Notes under the pieces: generated by a model
Told to the model about the DNA's origin: nothing
The model's database searches: none
The model's input: only the letters and a program-made list of their open reading frames with translations
Assembly (NCBI RefSeq): GCF_034008315.1
Contig: NZ_CP125377.1
Location: 3,236,001 to 3,300,000 of the forward strand
DNA from: Pseudomonas sp. P8_241
GTDB taxonomy: Bacteria > Pseudomonadota > Gammaproteobacteria > Pseudomonadales > Pseudomonadaceae
DNA: 64,000 bases
Direction of reading: 5' to 3'
Part shown: positions 55,992-64,000 of the stretch, piece by piece
Numbering within the stretch: the stretch's first letter is position 1
How the letters are laid out: every line of letters starts with the position of its first letter
Made by a program: the position numbers and the translations under genes

Positions 55992-58900
55992 ATGAACAAG
56001 GCGATTTACCGGTTGGTATGGAACAGCACATTGGGGGCGCCGCAAGTCGTTTCTGAAGTAGCCAAGTCAAAAACGTGTGGCAGCTCTTTAGCCGTTACCG
56101 GTTCGGGCACTCGCTCGTCGAAACGATGCGCTAAAACAGCCGTCTTGCCACTGGCCTTGCTGTCGTTGGGTGTTGCCTCTTCAGTGTGGGCGACGTCCTA
56201 TGATGTCGATACGGGTGTGAATTTCGGTTCAGGGTCCCTGCGCGAACAATTGTCCACCAGTGGGGCAGTGAATATCGATCCGGGGATAAGCACGATTACC
56301 CTGACCTCGGACATCTTGCTACGTAACCTCGCAACGACGCTGAACGCTTATGCTCCCCTGACCATTAATGGTGGCAACCTGATTGGTAGCGGCAATTCGT
56401 TGAGATTGAACGGCCCAGGTACAGGAGCGATCACCACCGCGATTTCGGGCCAGTTCTCCGGCGATGCGGGTAGCGGTGGGTCTGCAACGAATGGCAGTAC
56501 AGGGGCGAATGGCGCGAACTCCATTAGTGGTAACGTCGCTGGAGGTGCCGGTACCTCGGGCTCGAATGGCCAATACTCTTCCCCGACCAATGGTTCGGCG
56601 GCAATCAGTGGCAGTGCTTTCACGCTCATGAACACGGCCACCGTAACCGGTGGCGCTGGTGTTTCCACTCTATCAGCGGGCTCTGGGGGCAATGGCGGTA
56701 AAGGGGGTAATAATCCTGCTGTCTTTCCTGCCGCTGGTGCCGCTGGTGGCGCTGGTGGCAACGGCGGTGCCGGTGCCAGTGCAGGGGAGGGCTCCGTCGG
56801 TGGAGATGGCGTCGAGGGCAACAATTTTACGCTGATCAACAATGCCAGCATTACTGGGGGCAATGGTGCCACGGGCGTTACCGGTGGTGCCGGCGGTAAG
56901 GGCGGTGCTGGTGGAGCTGGTGGTGGATATTTTGGCCGCGGTGGCAACGGGGGCACTGGTGGCAATGGTGGCGACGGTGGCACTGGCGGCGCTGGCGGCG
57001 CTGGCGTCTCGGGTTCCAACATGGTGGTGGTCAACACCGGGACTATTCGAGGCGGTATGGGCGGGGTCAGGGGCTTGGGTGGTGCAGGAGGTACAGGAGG
57101 TGCAGCAGGTGCAGGCGGCTACCAAGGCGGTTTCGGCAATAGTGGCCAAAACGGCCTAAACGGCAGCCAAGGCGCAGATGGCAGAGAAGGCATTGACGGC
57201 TCCGGTATTTTTGCAGCGGGTGATTCAACCATCACCAACAGCGGTACTGTCAGCGGTTTTAACGGCATTCTTAACTTAGGTATCCTCAGCCTGAACAATG
57301 ATGCGGATGGCCATATTGCGGGCAACGTGCTTGAACGTTCCGCAGCGGGGATTGCTAACAATGACACCATCGGTACGCTGAGCAACGAAGGTATCATCGA
57401 GGGTTTTACTGGTATTTCCAACGACGGCACAATCACCGCCCTGAGCAACAATGGCACTATCTTTGGCGCCGGATCAGGCATTCGTAACGATGGCACCATC
57501 TCTACGCTCAGCAACAGTGGCAGCATCTCCAGCAGCGGCTCCTCAGGCATTTATATGAGTAGAGGCAGCATTGGAACACTAAGCAATCATGGCACCATCA
57601 GCGGCACGACCGGTATTGCGATTAGTTCCGGGAGCATTGATTTACTTAGCAACGAAACGGATGGCGTTATCTCCGGTGGTTACTTCGGTATTATCAATGG
57701 TGGCAGTATCGGTGCACTGAACAACAGTGGCCTCATCAGCGCTCAATACGCCATTTTAAATGGCCCAATCAACGTGCTCGGCTCCATTGCCAACACCGGT
57801 ACCATCGCCGGTACGATCTACAATATTGCTTCGCAGGACCTGATGATCAATGGCGGCAATGGTTCGGTGTTTGGCACACTGACAGGCAGCTCAGGCACAG
57901 GCGTCGGGGCAGACAACATCGGCCTGATCACCAGCACCTACTCGAACGTGGTGTTCGGCCCTGGCAACCAGTTGCTCAATGACCACATCGACGTGGGCAC
58001 TCATAACGTCACCAATGATGCGACCGGCGTCCTGCAGGTCAACAATACGATCAATATCACCGGTAATTACTACCAGGGTGCCGATGCCAGTCTGATTTCC
58101 GGTGTGGCCAGCAACGCCGTGACCACTGGCGATGTCAGCACCGACAGCGGCTATGGTCGCCTGGTAGTATCCGGGACTGCCAACATCGCTTCGGGCTCCA
58201 CGATTGGGTTGCAGCAGCTGGGCAGCTACGGCTTTGCTCAAGGACAACGCTACCTGGTGGTTCAGGCGGCCACCCCTGGCACCGAATATAACGCCAGCAG
58301 CCTTCACTATAATGTCGCCGGGTACAACGCTTCCGGTACCAGCGTAGACAACGGCGGCAATAGCGGTTTGTTGGTCACAGTGGGCAGCGCTACGCCACCT
58401 GACGTGACACCGCTGCCACCTGCCGTGACGCCGCCGCCACCTGACGTGACACCGCTGCCACCTGCCGTGACGCCGCCGCCACCTGACGTGACACCGCTGC
58501 CACCTGCCGTGACGCCGCTGCCACCTGCCGTGACGCCGCCGCCACCTGACGTGACGCTACCGCCACCTGACGTGACACCGCCGCCACCAGCTGTGACGCC
58601 GCCGCCACCTGCCGTGACGCTACCGCCACCAGCCGTGACGCCGCCGCATGACGGGCCATCCAGCGGTCCGATCAACCGCGCGACCACCACTACCGGGATC
58701 GCAACGCTCTCCGGGCTGTTCAACTACACCGCCTACGATGCTCCGTTGATGAACCTGTTCAACGCCACCGCGGCCCTTGGCTCTTCGGCCGCGGGTAACA
58801 AGGCCGGTGCGCAGTTGAGCCCGGCGGCGACCGCGTCTGCCGCGACTCAGGCGTCCATGGCGTCCACGGTGCAAGTGCTCAATGTCACGGCGGCGCACCT

Positions 58901-59813
58901 GGACGGGATGCGCATCGCGCAGAACGACAAGACCCGCGGCGGTATCGCCACGGGTGAGGGAACCAGCAATTCCGGGCTTTGGGGCCAGGCTTTCGGCGGT
59001 ACTTCGCGTCTGAGCGAGAGCGATAATATCGCCGGTTATCACAGCCATTACGGCGGAATGCTGATAGGTGCCGACGGTGCGGTCAACGACAGCTGGCAGG
59101 CCGGTGGTCTGTTCAGCTACACCCAGACCACGGTCAATAGCGACGGCGACAACACCGGCAGTTCTGCCGACGTGAAGTCCTATGGTCTGTTCGGCTATGC
59201 CAGCTACACGGCCAACCCGTGGTACCTGGACCTATCGATGGGGGCGATCCAGCATCAATTCGACACCCGGCGTGACGTTAACTTCCCTGGCTTCAACGGC
59301 GAAGCCAAGGGCGACCATGACGCCATGCAGTACATCGCCGCGGCCCAGGTCGGTTACCCGATCGACCTCGGTTCCCATACGGTGCTGACGCCGATTGGCG
59401 GTTTGACCTACAGTACTCTTGACGAAGACAGCTACACCGAAAAAGGCGGCAATGGTGCGGCACTGCATGTGAACTCTACCAGCACCCACTCGCTGAAAAG
59501 CGACCTGGGCACCAAGCTGGAGCGTTCCTACGCTACTGAGTACGGCAATGTCGTGCCATCGGCGCAGTTGACCTGGCGTCATGAGTACCAGGACACGCGT
59601 CTGCAGTCGGTCGCCAACTTTGCCGCTGACACGGCCGGGGCCACCAGCTTCAGCAGCCTGGGCGCCAAGCCGGTGGATGACACTGGCGTACTGACGATGG
59701 GCGTGACTCTGCTCAAAAGCAGTGCCCTGAGTGTGTCGGCGAAGTACACCCTGGAAGCGGCCAGTGGTTACACGGCCAATACCGGTGATGTGCAGGTGCG
59801 TTGGAACTTCTGA
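55992..59813 (+). CDS. Large glycine-rich autotransporter adhesin with proline-rich linker
   Basis: The protein has 1273 residues. An extended (ESPR-type) signal, MNKAIYRLVWNS then VVSEVAK, runs into a hydrophobic core with cleavage expected after residue 67 (SSVWA). The mature protein begins TSYDVDTG. Residues about 150-405 are rich in GGxGGxGG. Residues about 410-620 are short NxGTI/LSNxGTI repeats that suggest a beta-helix. Residues about 800-885 are a proline heptad linker. The last 280 residues or so form the autotransporter barrel (LWGQAFGGTSRL onward), ending in WNF. It should be exposed on the cell surface, probably in adhesion or biofilm. The passenger protease type is not evident. 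Confidence 0.93.
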   Translation: MNKAIYRLVWNSTLGAPQVVSEVAKSKTCGSSLAVTGSGTRSSKRCAKTAVLPLALLSLGVASSVWATSYDVDTGVNFGSGSLREQLSTSGAVNIDPGISTITLTSDILLRNLATTLNAYAPLTINGGNLIGSGNSLRLNGPGTGAITTAISGQFSGDAGSGGSATNGSTGANGANSISGNVAGGAGTSGSNGQYSSPTNGSAAISGSAFTLMNTATVTGGAGVSTLSAGSGGNGGKGGNNPAVFPAAGAAGGAGGNGGAGASAGEGSVGGDGVEGNNFTLINNASITGGNGATGVTGGAGGKGGAGGAGGGYFGRGGNGGTGGNGGDGGTGGAGGAGVSGSNMVVVNTGTIRGGMGGVRGLGGAGGTGGAAGAGGYQGGFGNSGQNGLNGSQGADGREGIDGSGIFAAGDSTITNSGTVSGFNGILNLGILSLNNDADGHIAGNVLERSAAGIANNDTIGTLSNEGIIEGFTGISNDGTITALSNNGTIFGAGSGIRNDGTISTLSNSGSISSSGSSGIYMSRGSIGTLSNHGTISGTTGIAISSGSIDLLSNETDGVISGGYFGIINGGSIGALNNSGLISAQYAILNGPINVLGSIANTGTIAGTIYNIASQDLMINGGNGSVFGTLTGSSGTGVGADNIGLITSTYSNVVFGPGNQLLNDHIDVGTHNVTNDATGVLQVNNTINITGNYYQGADASLISGVASNAVTTGDVSTDSGYGRLVVSGTANIASGSTIGLQQLGSYGFAQGQRYLVVQAATPGTEYNASSLHYNVAGYNASGTSVDNGGNSGLLVTVGSATPPDVTPLPPAVTPPPPDVTPLPPAVTPPPPDVTPLPPAVTPLPPAVTPPPPDVTLPPPDVTPPPPAVTPPPPAVTLPPPAVTPPHDGPSSGPINRATTTTGIATLSGLFNYTAYDAPLMNLFNATAALGSSAAGNKAGAQLSPAATASAATQASMASTVQVLNVTAAHLDGMRIAQNDKTRGGIATGEGTSNSGLWGQAFGGTSRLSESDNIAGYHSHYGGMLIGADGAVNDSWQAGGLFSYTQTTVNSDGDNTGSSADVKSYGLFGYASYTANPWYLDLSMGAIQHQFDTRRDVNFPGFNGEAKGDHDAMQYIAAAQVGYPIDLGSHTVLTPIGGLTYSTLDEDSYTEKGGNGAALHVNSTSTHSLKSDLGTKLERSYATEYGNVVPSAQLTWRHEYQDTRLQSVANFAADTAGATSFSSLGAKPVDDTGVLTMGVTLLKSSALSVSAKYTLEAASGYTANTGDVQVRWNF
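58393..58650 (+). repeat. 21-bp proline heptad repeat inside the autotransporter gene
   Basis: About eleven tandem 21-bp units encode PLPPAVT, PPPPDVT and LPPPAVT variants. Parts alternate in a 42-bp higher-order pattern (A-V-T then D-V-T). The units are very similar in DNA (cca cct g[c/a]c gtg ac), so copy number could change by slippage. It forms a stiff stalk between passenger and barrel. Confidence 0.9.
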
Positions 59814-59837
59814 TCGGCTAGCCACGGTTAACCTGAT

Positions 59838-59870
59838 AACGCCCATTGTTGGTGATAGACAATGGGCGTT
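59838..59870 (+). terminator. Strong hairpin after the autotransporter gene
   Basis: AACGCCCATTGT (59838-59849) pairs perfectly over 12 bp with ACAATGGGCGTT (59859-59870), with a 9-nt loop. No T-run follows (CAGGCC), so it is more likely a partial terminator or an mRNA-stabilising or processing hairpin than a full intrinsic terminator. It separates the autotransporter from the TPR-sulfotransferase gene. Confidence 0.65.
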
Positions 59871-59941
59871 CAGGCCTGCCGAAGCCGGAGAACCAACGCC
59901 TTTTGCACAACTGTCCTTACTCCCGACTCAAAGGTTCCCCC

Positions 59942-62038
59942 ATGAGCGGCACACCGACAACGACCGACCCTCCACAACTGACACTCGCCGAGGCCTTGAA
60001 TCTGGCCCACGCACACTGGAACGCAGGCCAGGCCCAGCAGGCCGAGCAGTTGTGCCAACGAATATTGGAAAAATGGCCACGACAGGCCGATGCTTCGCAT
60101 TTGCTTGGGCTGATGGCCCACGCCTATGGCCGTATGGATCTGGCCATCTCTTTCGTGCGCCAGGCGTGCCAGACGCCGAGCGCGCCGGCGATCTACTTCA
60201 GCAACCTGGCCGAGATGTGTCGGCAACAAGGCTTGCTGGAGGAGGCCGAACAGGCAGGGCAGCAGGCCGTCGCCCTGGCCCCCACGCTGGTGGATGCCTG
60301 GAACAATCTGGGTATCATCCAGCAGGAAATGGGCAAGCTGGAGGAAAGCCTTGAGTGTCTGCTGCGTGTGGTGAACTTGCGTCCTGAAACGGCACAAGTA
60401 CACAACAACCTGGGCAACACCTACCGCCGGCTGGATCGCCCTGAGCGCGCCGAGTGGCATTACAAACAGGCGCTGACCCTCGACCCGAATTACGCCGAGG
60501 CCTACAGTAACCTGTCTTTTTTATTGAGTTCACAAGGCCATTTCGATGAGGCGGTAGCTATCGGGCGACGGGCCATCGAACTCAACCCGCGGCTGATCGA
60601 TGCTTACCTGAATATCGCTGAAGCCGAAACGCAACGCCTTCAAGATGGCGAGGCGTTACGCTGGCTGAATGCCTTGTACGCGTTCGCCCCCAAGCATGTC
60701 GGCGGCCTTACGGCGCGAGCCCAGGTCCTGAAAAAGGGCGGGCTGCTCGATGAGGCACTGCACTGCGCGCGGCAAGCGCTGGCCCTGGCCCCTCACGACG
60801 CCAATACCCACAACGCCATGGGCATTACGCTGCAGGCCATCGGTATGCATGAAGAGGCGCTGGAGCATTTCCTTCAAGCGGCGACATTGCCCGGCTCGGT
60901 GACCGAAGAGGCGATGATCGCGCAAGGATCATTGCTGCTGGAGATGGGACGCAAGGAAGCCGCCGCCGAGGCCTTCGAACAGGCATTGGCGGCGTTCCCG
61001 GGTTCGATTCGTGTGCTGGCAGGGCGCTCGGACAGCAAAACTTTCACAGCCGATGATGCCGACATCGCGGCCATGGAAGCTGGCTTGCTGCATTCAGAAG
61101 GCCTGCTGCTGGTCGACAAACTGTCGACCCATTTTGCCTTGGGCAAGGCTTACCTGGACGCGGGTGATTCGGTGCGCGCGTTCCAGCATCTGGATGCGGG
61201 CAATCGGCTCAAGCGCGCCACCTTCAGTTATGACCCGCAAGCGACGCAGCAATGGATGCACGGCATTGCCGAGGTCTTGAGTGAAGAGTTCATGGCCGCA
61301 CATCAGGGGATGGGCGCGCAGTCGTCGATGCCTGTGTTTATCGTCGGCATGCCGCGCTCGGGCACGACCTTGGTCGAGCAGATTCTCGCTTCCCATCCGC
61401 GGGTGCAGGGTGCCGGTGAGCTGGATTCGTTGCGTCTCGCGGTGGAAAGCCTGGGCGCTTTTCCGCAGAGTCTGGTCAATTGTTCGGTCGAGGATCTGGC
61501 CAGGCTCGGTCAGGACTATCTTCAGCGCATCACGCCACTGCTCGACGGTTGTGATCGTCTGGTTGACAAGATGCCGGCCAACTTTATGTATGCCGGCCTG
61601 ATCCCCTTGATCCTGCCAGGGGCGCGCATCCTTCACTGTCGTCGCAACCCGGTCGACACCTGCCTTTCCTGCTACAGCAAGCTGTTCGGTGGCGAGCAAC
61701 TGTTCACCTACGATCAGGCCGAACTGGGCCAGTTTCATCGTAACTACCAGGCGTTGATGGCTCACTGGCGAGCGTTATTGCCCGTCGAGTCGTTTATTGA
61801 AGTGGACTACGAAGCGGTGGTGGATGACCTGGAAGGGCAAGCCCGGCGTCTGATCGACTTCATTGGCCTGCCGTGGAACGACGCCTGCCTTGAGTTCCAC
61901 AAGACTCGGCGCGTGGTGCGTACCGCGAGTGTCAATCAGGTGCGCCAGCCGATCTACAAAACCTCTAAAGACCGCTGGCGAGCGCATGCCCCACAGCTCG
62001 GGCCGTTGTTGCGGGCGCTGGATACAGGTGAAGCGTGA
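59942..62038 (+). CDS. TPR-sulfotransferase fusion
   Basis: The protein has 698 residues. About ten TPR units cover residues 10-400 (for example AWNNLGIIQQEMGKLEESLE and VHNNLGNTYRRLDRPERAE). The sulfotransferase domain follows: PAPS loop FIVGMPRSGTTLVEQILASHP at about 465 and 3'-phosphate site ILHCRRNPVDTCLSCY at about 560-580. TPR-sulfotransferases are related to tyrosylprotein sulfotransferases and to RaxST, which suggests a protein substrate bound by the TPR part. ATG 59942 has AAGG 7 nt upstream; the frame upstream to 59846 lies in the hairpin region. Confidence 0.92.
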   Translation: MSGTPTTTDPPQLTLAEALNLAHAHWNAGQAQQAEQLCQRILEKWPRQADASHLLGLMAHAYGRMDLAISFVRQACQTPSAPAIYFSNLAEMCRQQGLLEEAEQAGQQAVALAPTLVDAWNNLGIIQQEMGKLEESLECLLRVVNLRPETAQVHNNLGNTYRRLDRPERAEWHYKQALTLDPNYAEAYSNLSFLLSSQGHFDEAVAIGRRAIELNPRLIDAYLNIAEAETQRLQDGEALRWLNALYAFAPKHVGGLTARAQVLKKGGLLDEALHCARQALALAPHDANTHNAMGITLQAIGMHEEALEHFLQAATLPGSVTEEAMIAQGSLLLEMGRKEAAAEAFEQALAAFPGSIRVLAGRSDSKTFTADDADIAAMEAGLLHSEGLLLVDKLSTHFALGKAYLDAGDSVRAFQHLDAGNRLKRATFSYDPQATQQWMHGIAEVLSEEFMAAHQGMGAQSSMPVFIVGMPRSGTTLVEQILASHPRVQGAGELDSLRLAVESLGAFPQSLVNCSVEDLARLGQDYLQRITPLLDGCDRLVDKMPANFMYAGLIPLILPGARILHCRRNPVDTCLSCYSKLFGGEQLFTYDQAELGQFHRNYQALMAHWRALLPVESFIEVDYEAVVDDLEGQARRLIDFIGLPWNDACLEFHKTRRVVRTASVNQVRQPIYKTSKDRWRAHAPQLGPLLRALDTGEA

Positions 62039-62904
62039 AAAGCTCGAGTGCGTCGTTGTTGCGCTGTCTAGGGGGGGCACTCATGTGCGTGAGTTTGGCG
62101 TCAGGGGGATTGACCGGTTGTGCCGATCCAAACAGGCATGCCGAGAGCCTGGCGCTCAGCGGCCACTTGTACCGTGACCGGGTCGACACCGACGGTTTCG
62201 TGTTGACCGGTTTTCATCGGATCAGCCGCCCGGATCTGCCATTGACCGTCTATATCGAGGGTGATGGTAAAGCCTGGCGTACGCGCACGTTGCCCTCGGA
62301 CAATCCGTCGCCGCATCAGGCCCTGGGTTTGACACTGGCAGCGGTGGACCCCGCGGCCAACGTCGTGTACCTGGCACGCCCTTGCCAATTCACGCCGTTG
62401 GTGCAAAGCCCGCGTTGCGACCAAGCCTATTGGACCGACAAGCGCTTTGCCGAGGAAGTCGTCGTGGCCATGAACCAGGCGGTGAGCCATTACGCCGCGC
62501 GGGTGCCAGGGCAACGCATCCACTTGGTCGGCTATTCGGGAGGCGGCGCGCTGGCGGTTTTGATTGCCGCCAGGCGCCAGGACATAGCCTCGCTGCGCAC
62601 CGTGGCCGGTAACCTTGATCATGCCGAAGTCAATCGCCTGCATCAGGTGCCGGCGATGCCGGAGTCGCTCAATGCCATCGACGTTGCCGATCAGATCGCC
62701 GCCATACCGCAGATCCACTTCAGTGGCGCGGATGACAGCGTCGTGCCCCCCGTGATAGCGCAGCATTTTGTCAGTGCGACAGACAATCGATGCGCGCGCA
62801 GCTTTATCGTGGCGGGCATGAACCATGAAAGCGATTGGGCTAGACGCTGGCCTGAACTTCTCGCTATCTTTTTACCGTGCTCGACGAGTGCAAAGCATGA
62901 ATAA
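62035..62904 (+). CDS. Lipoprotein alpha/beta hydrolase
   Basis: The protein has 289 residues. GTG 62035 overlaps the preceding stop (GTGA). Lipobox GGLTGC near residue 28. Hydrolase triad: Ser in LVGYSGGGALAVL, Asp in SGADDSVVP and His in GMNHESDW. An extracytoplasmic esterase or similar, anchored to a membrane. Its place inside the sulfation gene set suggests trimming of the modified product or removal of a group, which is inference. Confidence 0.85.
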   Translation: MKSSSASLLRCLGGALMCVSLASGGLTGCADPNRHAESLALSGHLYRDRVDTDGFVLTGFHRISRPDLPLTVYIEGDGKAWRTRTLPSDNPSPHQALGLTLAAVDPAANVVYLARPCQFTPLVQSPRCDQAYWTDKRFAEEVVVAMNQAVSHYAARVPGQRIHLVGYSGGGALAVLIAARRQDIASLRTVAGNLDHAEVNRLHQVPAMPESLNAIDVADQIAAIPQIHFSGADDSVVPPVIAQHFVSATDNRCARSFIVAGMNHESDWARRWPELLAIFLPCSTSAKHE

Positions 62905-63520
62905 CAACCTGACAAGCGTACCGCACGCCCTGAGTGCGTCGGACCGAAAAGCGCATTATGGCCACAGCGGCGCGGTTCTGTGGCTTACCGGGCTGTCCGC
63001 TTCGGGCAAGTCGTCCTTGTCCATGGCATTGGAACTGGCGCTGACGAAAATGGGCTACAGCTGCTATGTGCTCGATGGCGACAACGTGCGCAATGGCCTG
63101 AATGCGAATCTGGGTTTCAGTGCCGAAGACCGGACCGAGAACATTCGCCGCGTGGGGGAGGTGGCCGCCTTGTTTTCACATGCCGGGTTGATATGCATCA
63201 CCGCCCTCATTTCCCCCTACTGCAAAGACCGTAAGCGTGCACGTAAGGCGGTCGGGCCGATGTTTCACGAAATACATATCGCCGCAGACCTGGCGACCTG
63301 CGAAGCCCGTGACCCCAAAGGGCTATACAAAAAGGCACATGCCGGTGAGCTGCTTGAGTTCACGGGGGTAAGTGCGCCGTACGAAGCGCCGCAGTGTCCT
63401 GAATTGGCGATCGATACTGGAACAATATCGGTTGAGGAAAGTTTGAAGATACTGCTCGATTATGTGGTGCGACATATTCCGCTTAGACCGGAACGACTGA
63501 CGGCATCGGAGGGTGAGTGA
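62897..63520 (+). CDS. cysC: Adenylylsulfate (APS) kinase, stand-alone
   Basis: The protein has 207 residues. P-loop GLSASGKSSLSMALE, then DGDNVRNGLNANLGFSAEDR, the phosphorylated Ser region ALISPYCKDRKRAR and RDPKGLYKKAHAGELLEFTGVSAPYE. All are typical CysC blocks. It makes PAPS, the sulfate donor of sulfotransferases. Pseudomonas commonly carries APS kinase as a fusion with CysN for sulfate assimilation, so a separate copy here fits a dedicated PAPS supply. ATG 62897 overlaps the hydrolase gene by 8 nt. Confidence 0.93.
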   Translation: MNNNLTSVPHALSASDRKAHYGHSGAVLWLTGLSASGKSSLSMALELALTKMGYSCYVLDGDNVRNGLNANLGFSAEDRTENIRRVGEVAALFSHAGLICITALISPYCKDRKRARKAVGPMFHEIHIAADLATCEARDPKGLYKKAHAGELLEFTGVSAPYEAPQCPELAIDTGTISVEESLKILLDYVVRHIPLRPERLTASEGE

Positions 63521-63592
63521 TCGTGCCTGGCATACCGGCGAAATAGATCGTTAACCGGTAGCGACGCATCGGCGGTAGGGACAGGGGCAGTC

Positions 63593-64000
63593 TCATGCGC
63601 CTGTAGAGGGAGGGCGCGAACCGGTAGGCTCGATCCAGCGCAGCAGGGTACGGAATAGCGTTTCGGGGTCGATCGGCTTGGCGACGAAGTCCACCATGCC
63701 CGCCTCTATGCAGCGCTCTTGATCGGCCTGCATGGCGTTGGCAGTCATGGCGACAATGGGCAGGTTAGCTTTGCCCGGCAAGGCACGAATGGCACGCGTC
63801 GCACCCAGGCCATCGAGTATTGGCATCTGCATGTCCATCAGCACCAGATCGTAGGCAACCGCTTGTACCTTGTCGATGGCAATCTGGCCATTATCAGCGA
63901 TATCGACAAGCAATCCGGCATCGCTCAGCAGTTCGCTCGCCAACAGTTGGTTCAGTGCGTTGTCTTCCACTAAAAGTACCCGCGCACCGGAAATTGTCGC
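63593..64000 (-). CDS. Receiver domain of a response regulator or hybrid kinase (cut by window edge)
   Basis: The frame is open to the right edge and reads about 135 residues: LLVEDNALNQLLASELL, then LVLMDMQMPILDG with the phospho-acceptor Asp, MTANAM and FVAKPIDPETL. The C-terminal tail ends WIEPTGSRPPSTGA. The pattern (VEDNALNQ..., MDMQMPILDG) is that of hybrid sensor kinases, so more receiver or kinase domains probably lie beyond the edge. Confidence 0.85.
   Translation of the reverse strand, partial: ATISGARVLLVEDNALNQLLASELLSDAGLLVDIADNGQIAIDKVQAVAYDLVLMDMQMPILDGLGATRAIRALPGKANLPIVAMTANAMQADQERCIEAGMVDFVAKPIDPETLFRTLLRWIEPTGSRPPSTGA

Noticed and set aside
56348..57037. Proline-rich 229-codon open frame on the minus strand
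   Set aside because: It is the reverse reading of the GGxGG coding region of the autotransporter, which turns glycine codons into proline and alanine codons.
58390..58659. Alanine/valine/arginine repeat protein on the minus strand
   Set aside because: It is the reverse reading of the proline heptad tract.

Overview
The window looks like the chromosome of a fluorescent-group Pseudomonas. GC is high, and the gene content fits that group: a FAN1 nuclease, a MalY-type aminotransferase, a GltS symporter and a selenocysteine-dependent formate dehydrogenase locus. Short inverted palindromes built on GTAGGAGC(C/G)(G/A)GC are also typical. No IS element, integrase, phage structural gene or CRISPR array was seen. 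This assignment is inference from sequence character alone.

Layout. 1-11.9 kb is ordinary core: the end of a polyamine-binding protein, two small envelope proteins, FAN1 overlapping a nuclease-helicase fusion, a soluble hybrid histidine kinase, a cation/proton antiporter with a Yip1-family membrane protein, an SDR and a PLP enzyme. 12.0-21.1 kb is a complete selenium cassette on the plus strand: formate dehydrogenase alpha (in-frame UGA plus SECIS hairpin), beta and gamma subunits, fdhE, selA, selB and tRNA-Sec. The gamma subunit and fdhE are frameshifted in this sequence. 21.2-26.0 kb holds a small conserved protein, a 102-bp-period REP array, gltS, a ClpP-like protease, an MscS channel and a decayed AspT-type fragment.

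26.0-42.8 kb is one long minus-strand exopolysaccharide operon of the Wzx/Wzy type. It starts with an RfaH/NusG-like antiterminator. It then encodes an outer-membrane barrel, a Wza-like exporter, a Wzc-like tyrosine kinase, a WcaJ-like initiating transferase, UDP-glucose dehydrogenase, four glycosyltransferases, a polymerase, a flippase, GalE and a secreted GH16 hydrolase. A near-consensus ops sequence lies about 250 bp upstream of the first gene.

43.5-53.0 kb is a patchwork accessory region. It contains an alcohol dehydrogenase, a receiver-domain remnant, an SDR, a lipoprotein, two similar tiny proteins, a frameshifted GGDEF gene, a histidine phosphatase, an orphan AbrB-type protein, a secreted endonuclease, a truncated flavin monooxygenase and a thymidylate-kinase-like P-loop protein.

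53.0-63.5 kb is the most striking part. A ToxR/CadC-like membrane regulator with a small membrane partner is followed by a sulfotransferase, a 1273-residue glycine-rich autotransporter, a TPR-sulfotransferase, a lipoprotein hydrolase and a stand-alone APS kinase. The pairing of a PAPS-making enzyme with two PAPS-using enzymes around one surface protein suggests a dedicated sulfation system for the autotransporter or a glycan on it. The right edge cuts a receiver-domain protein.
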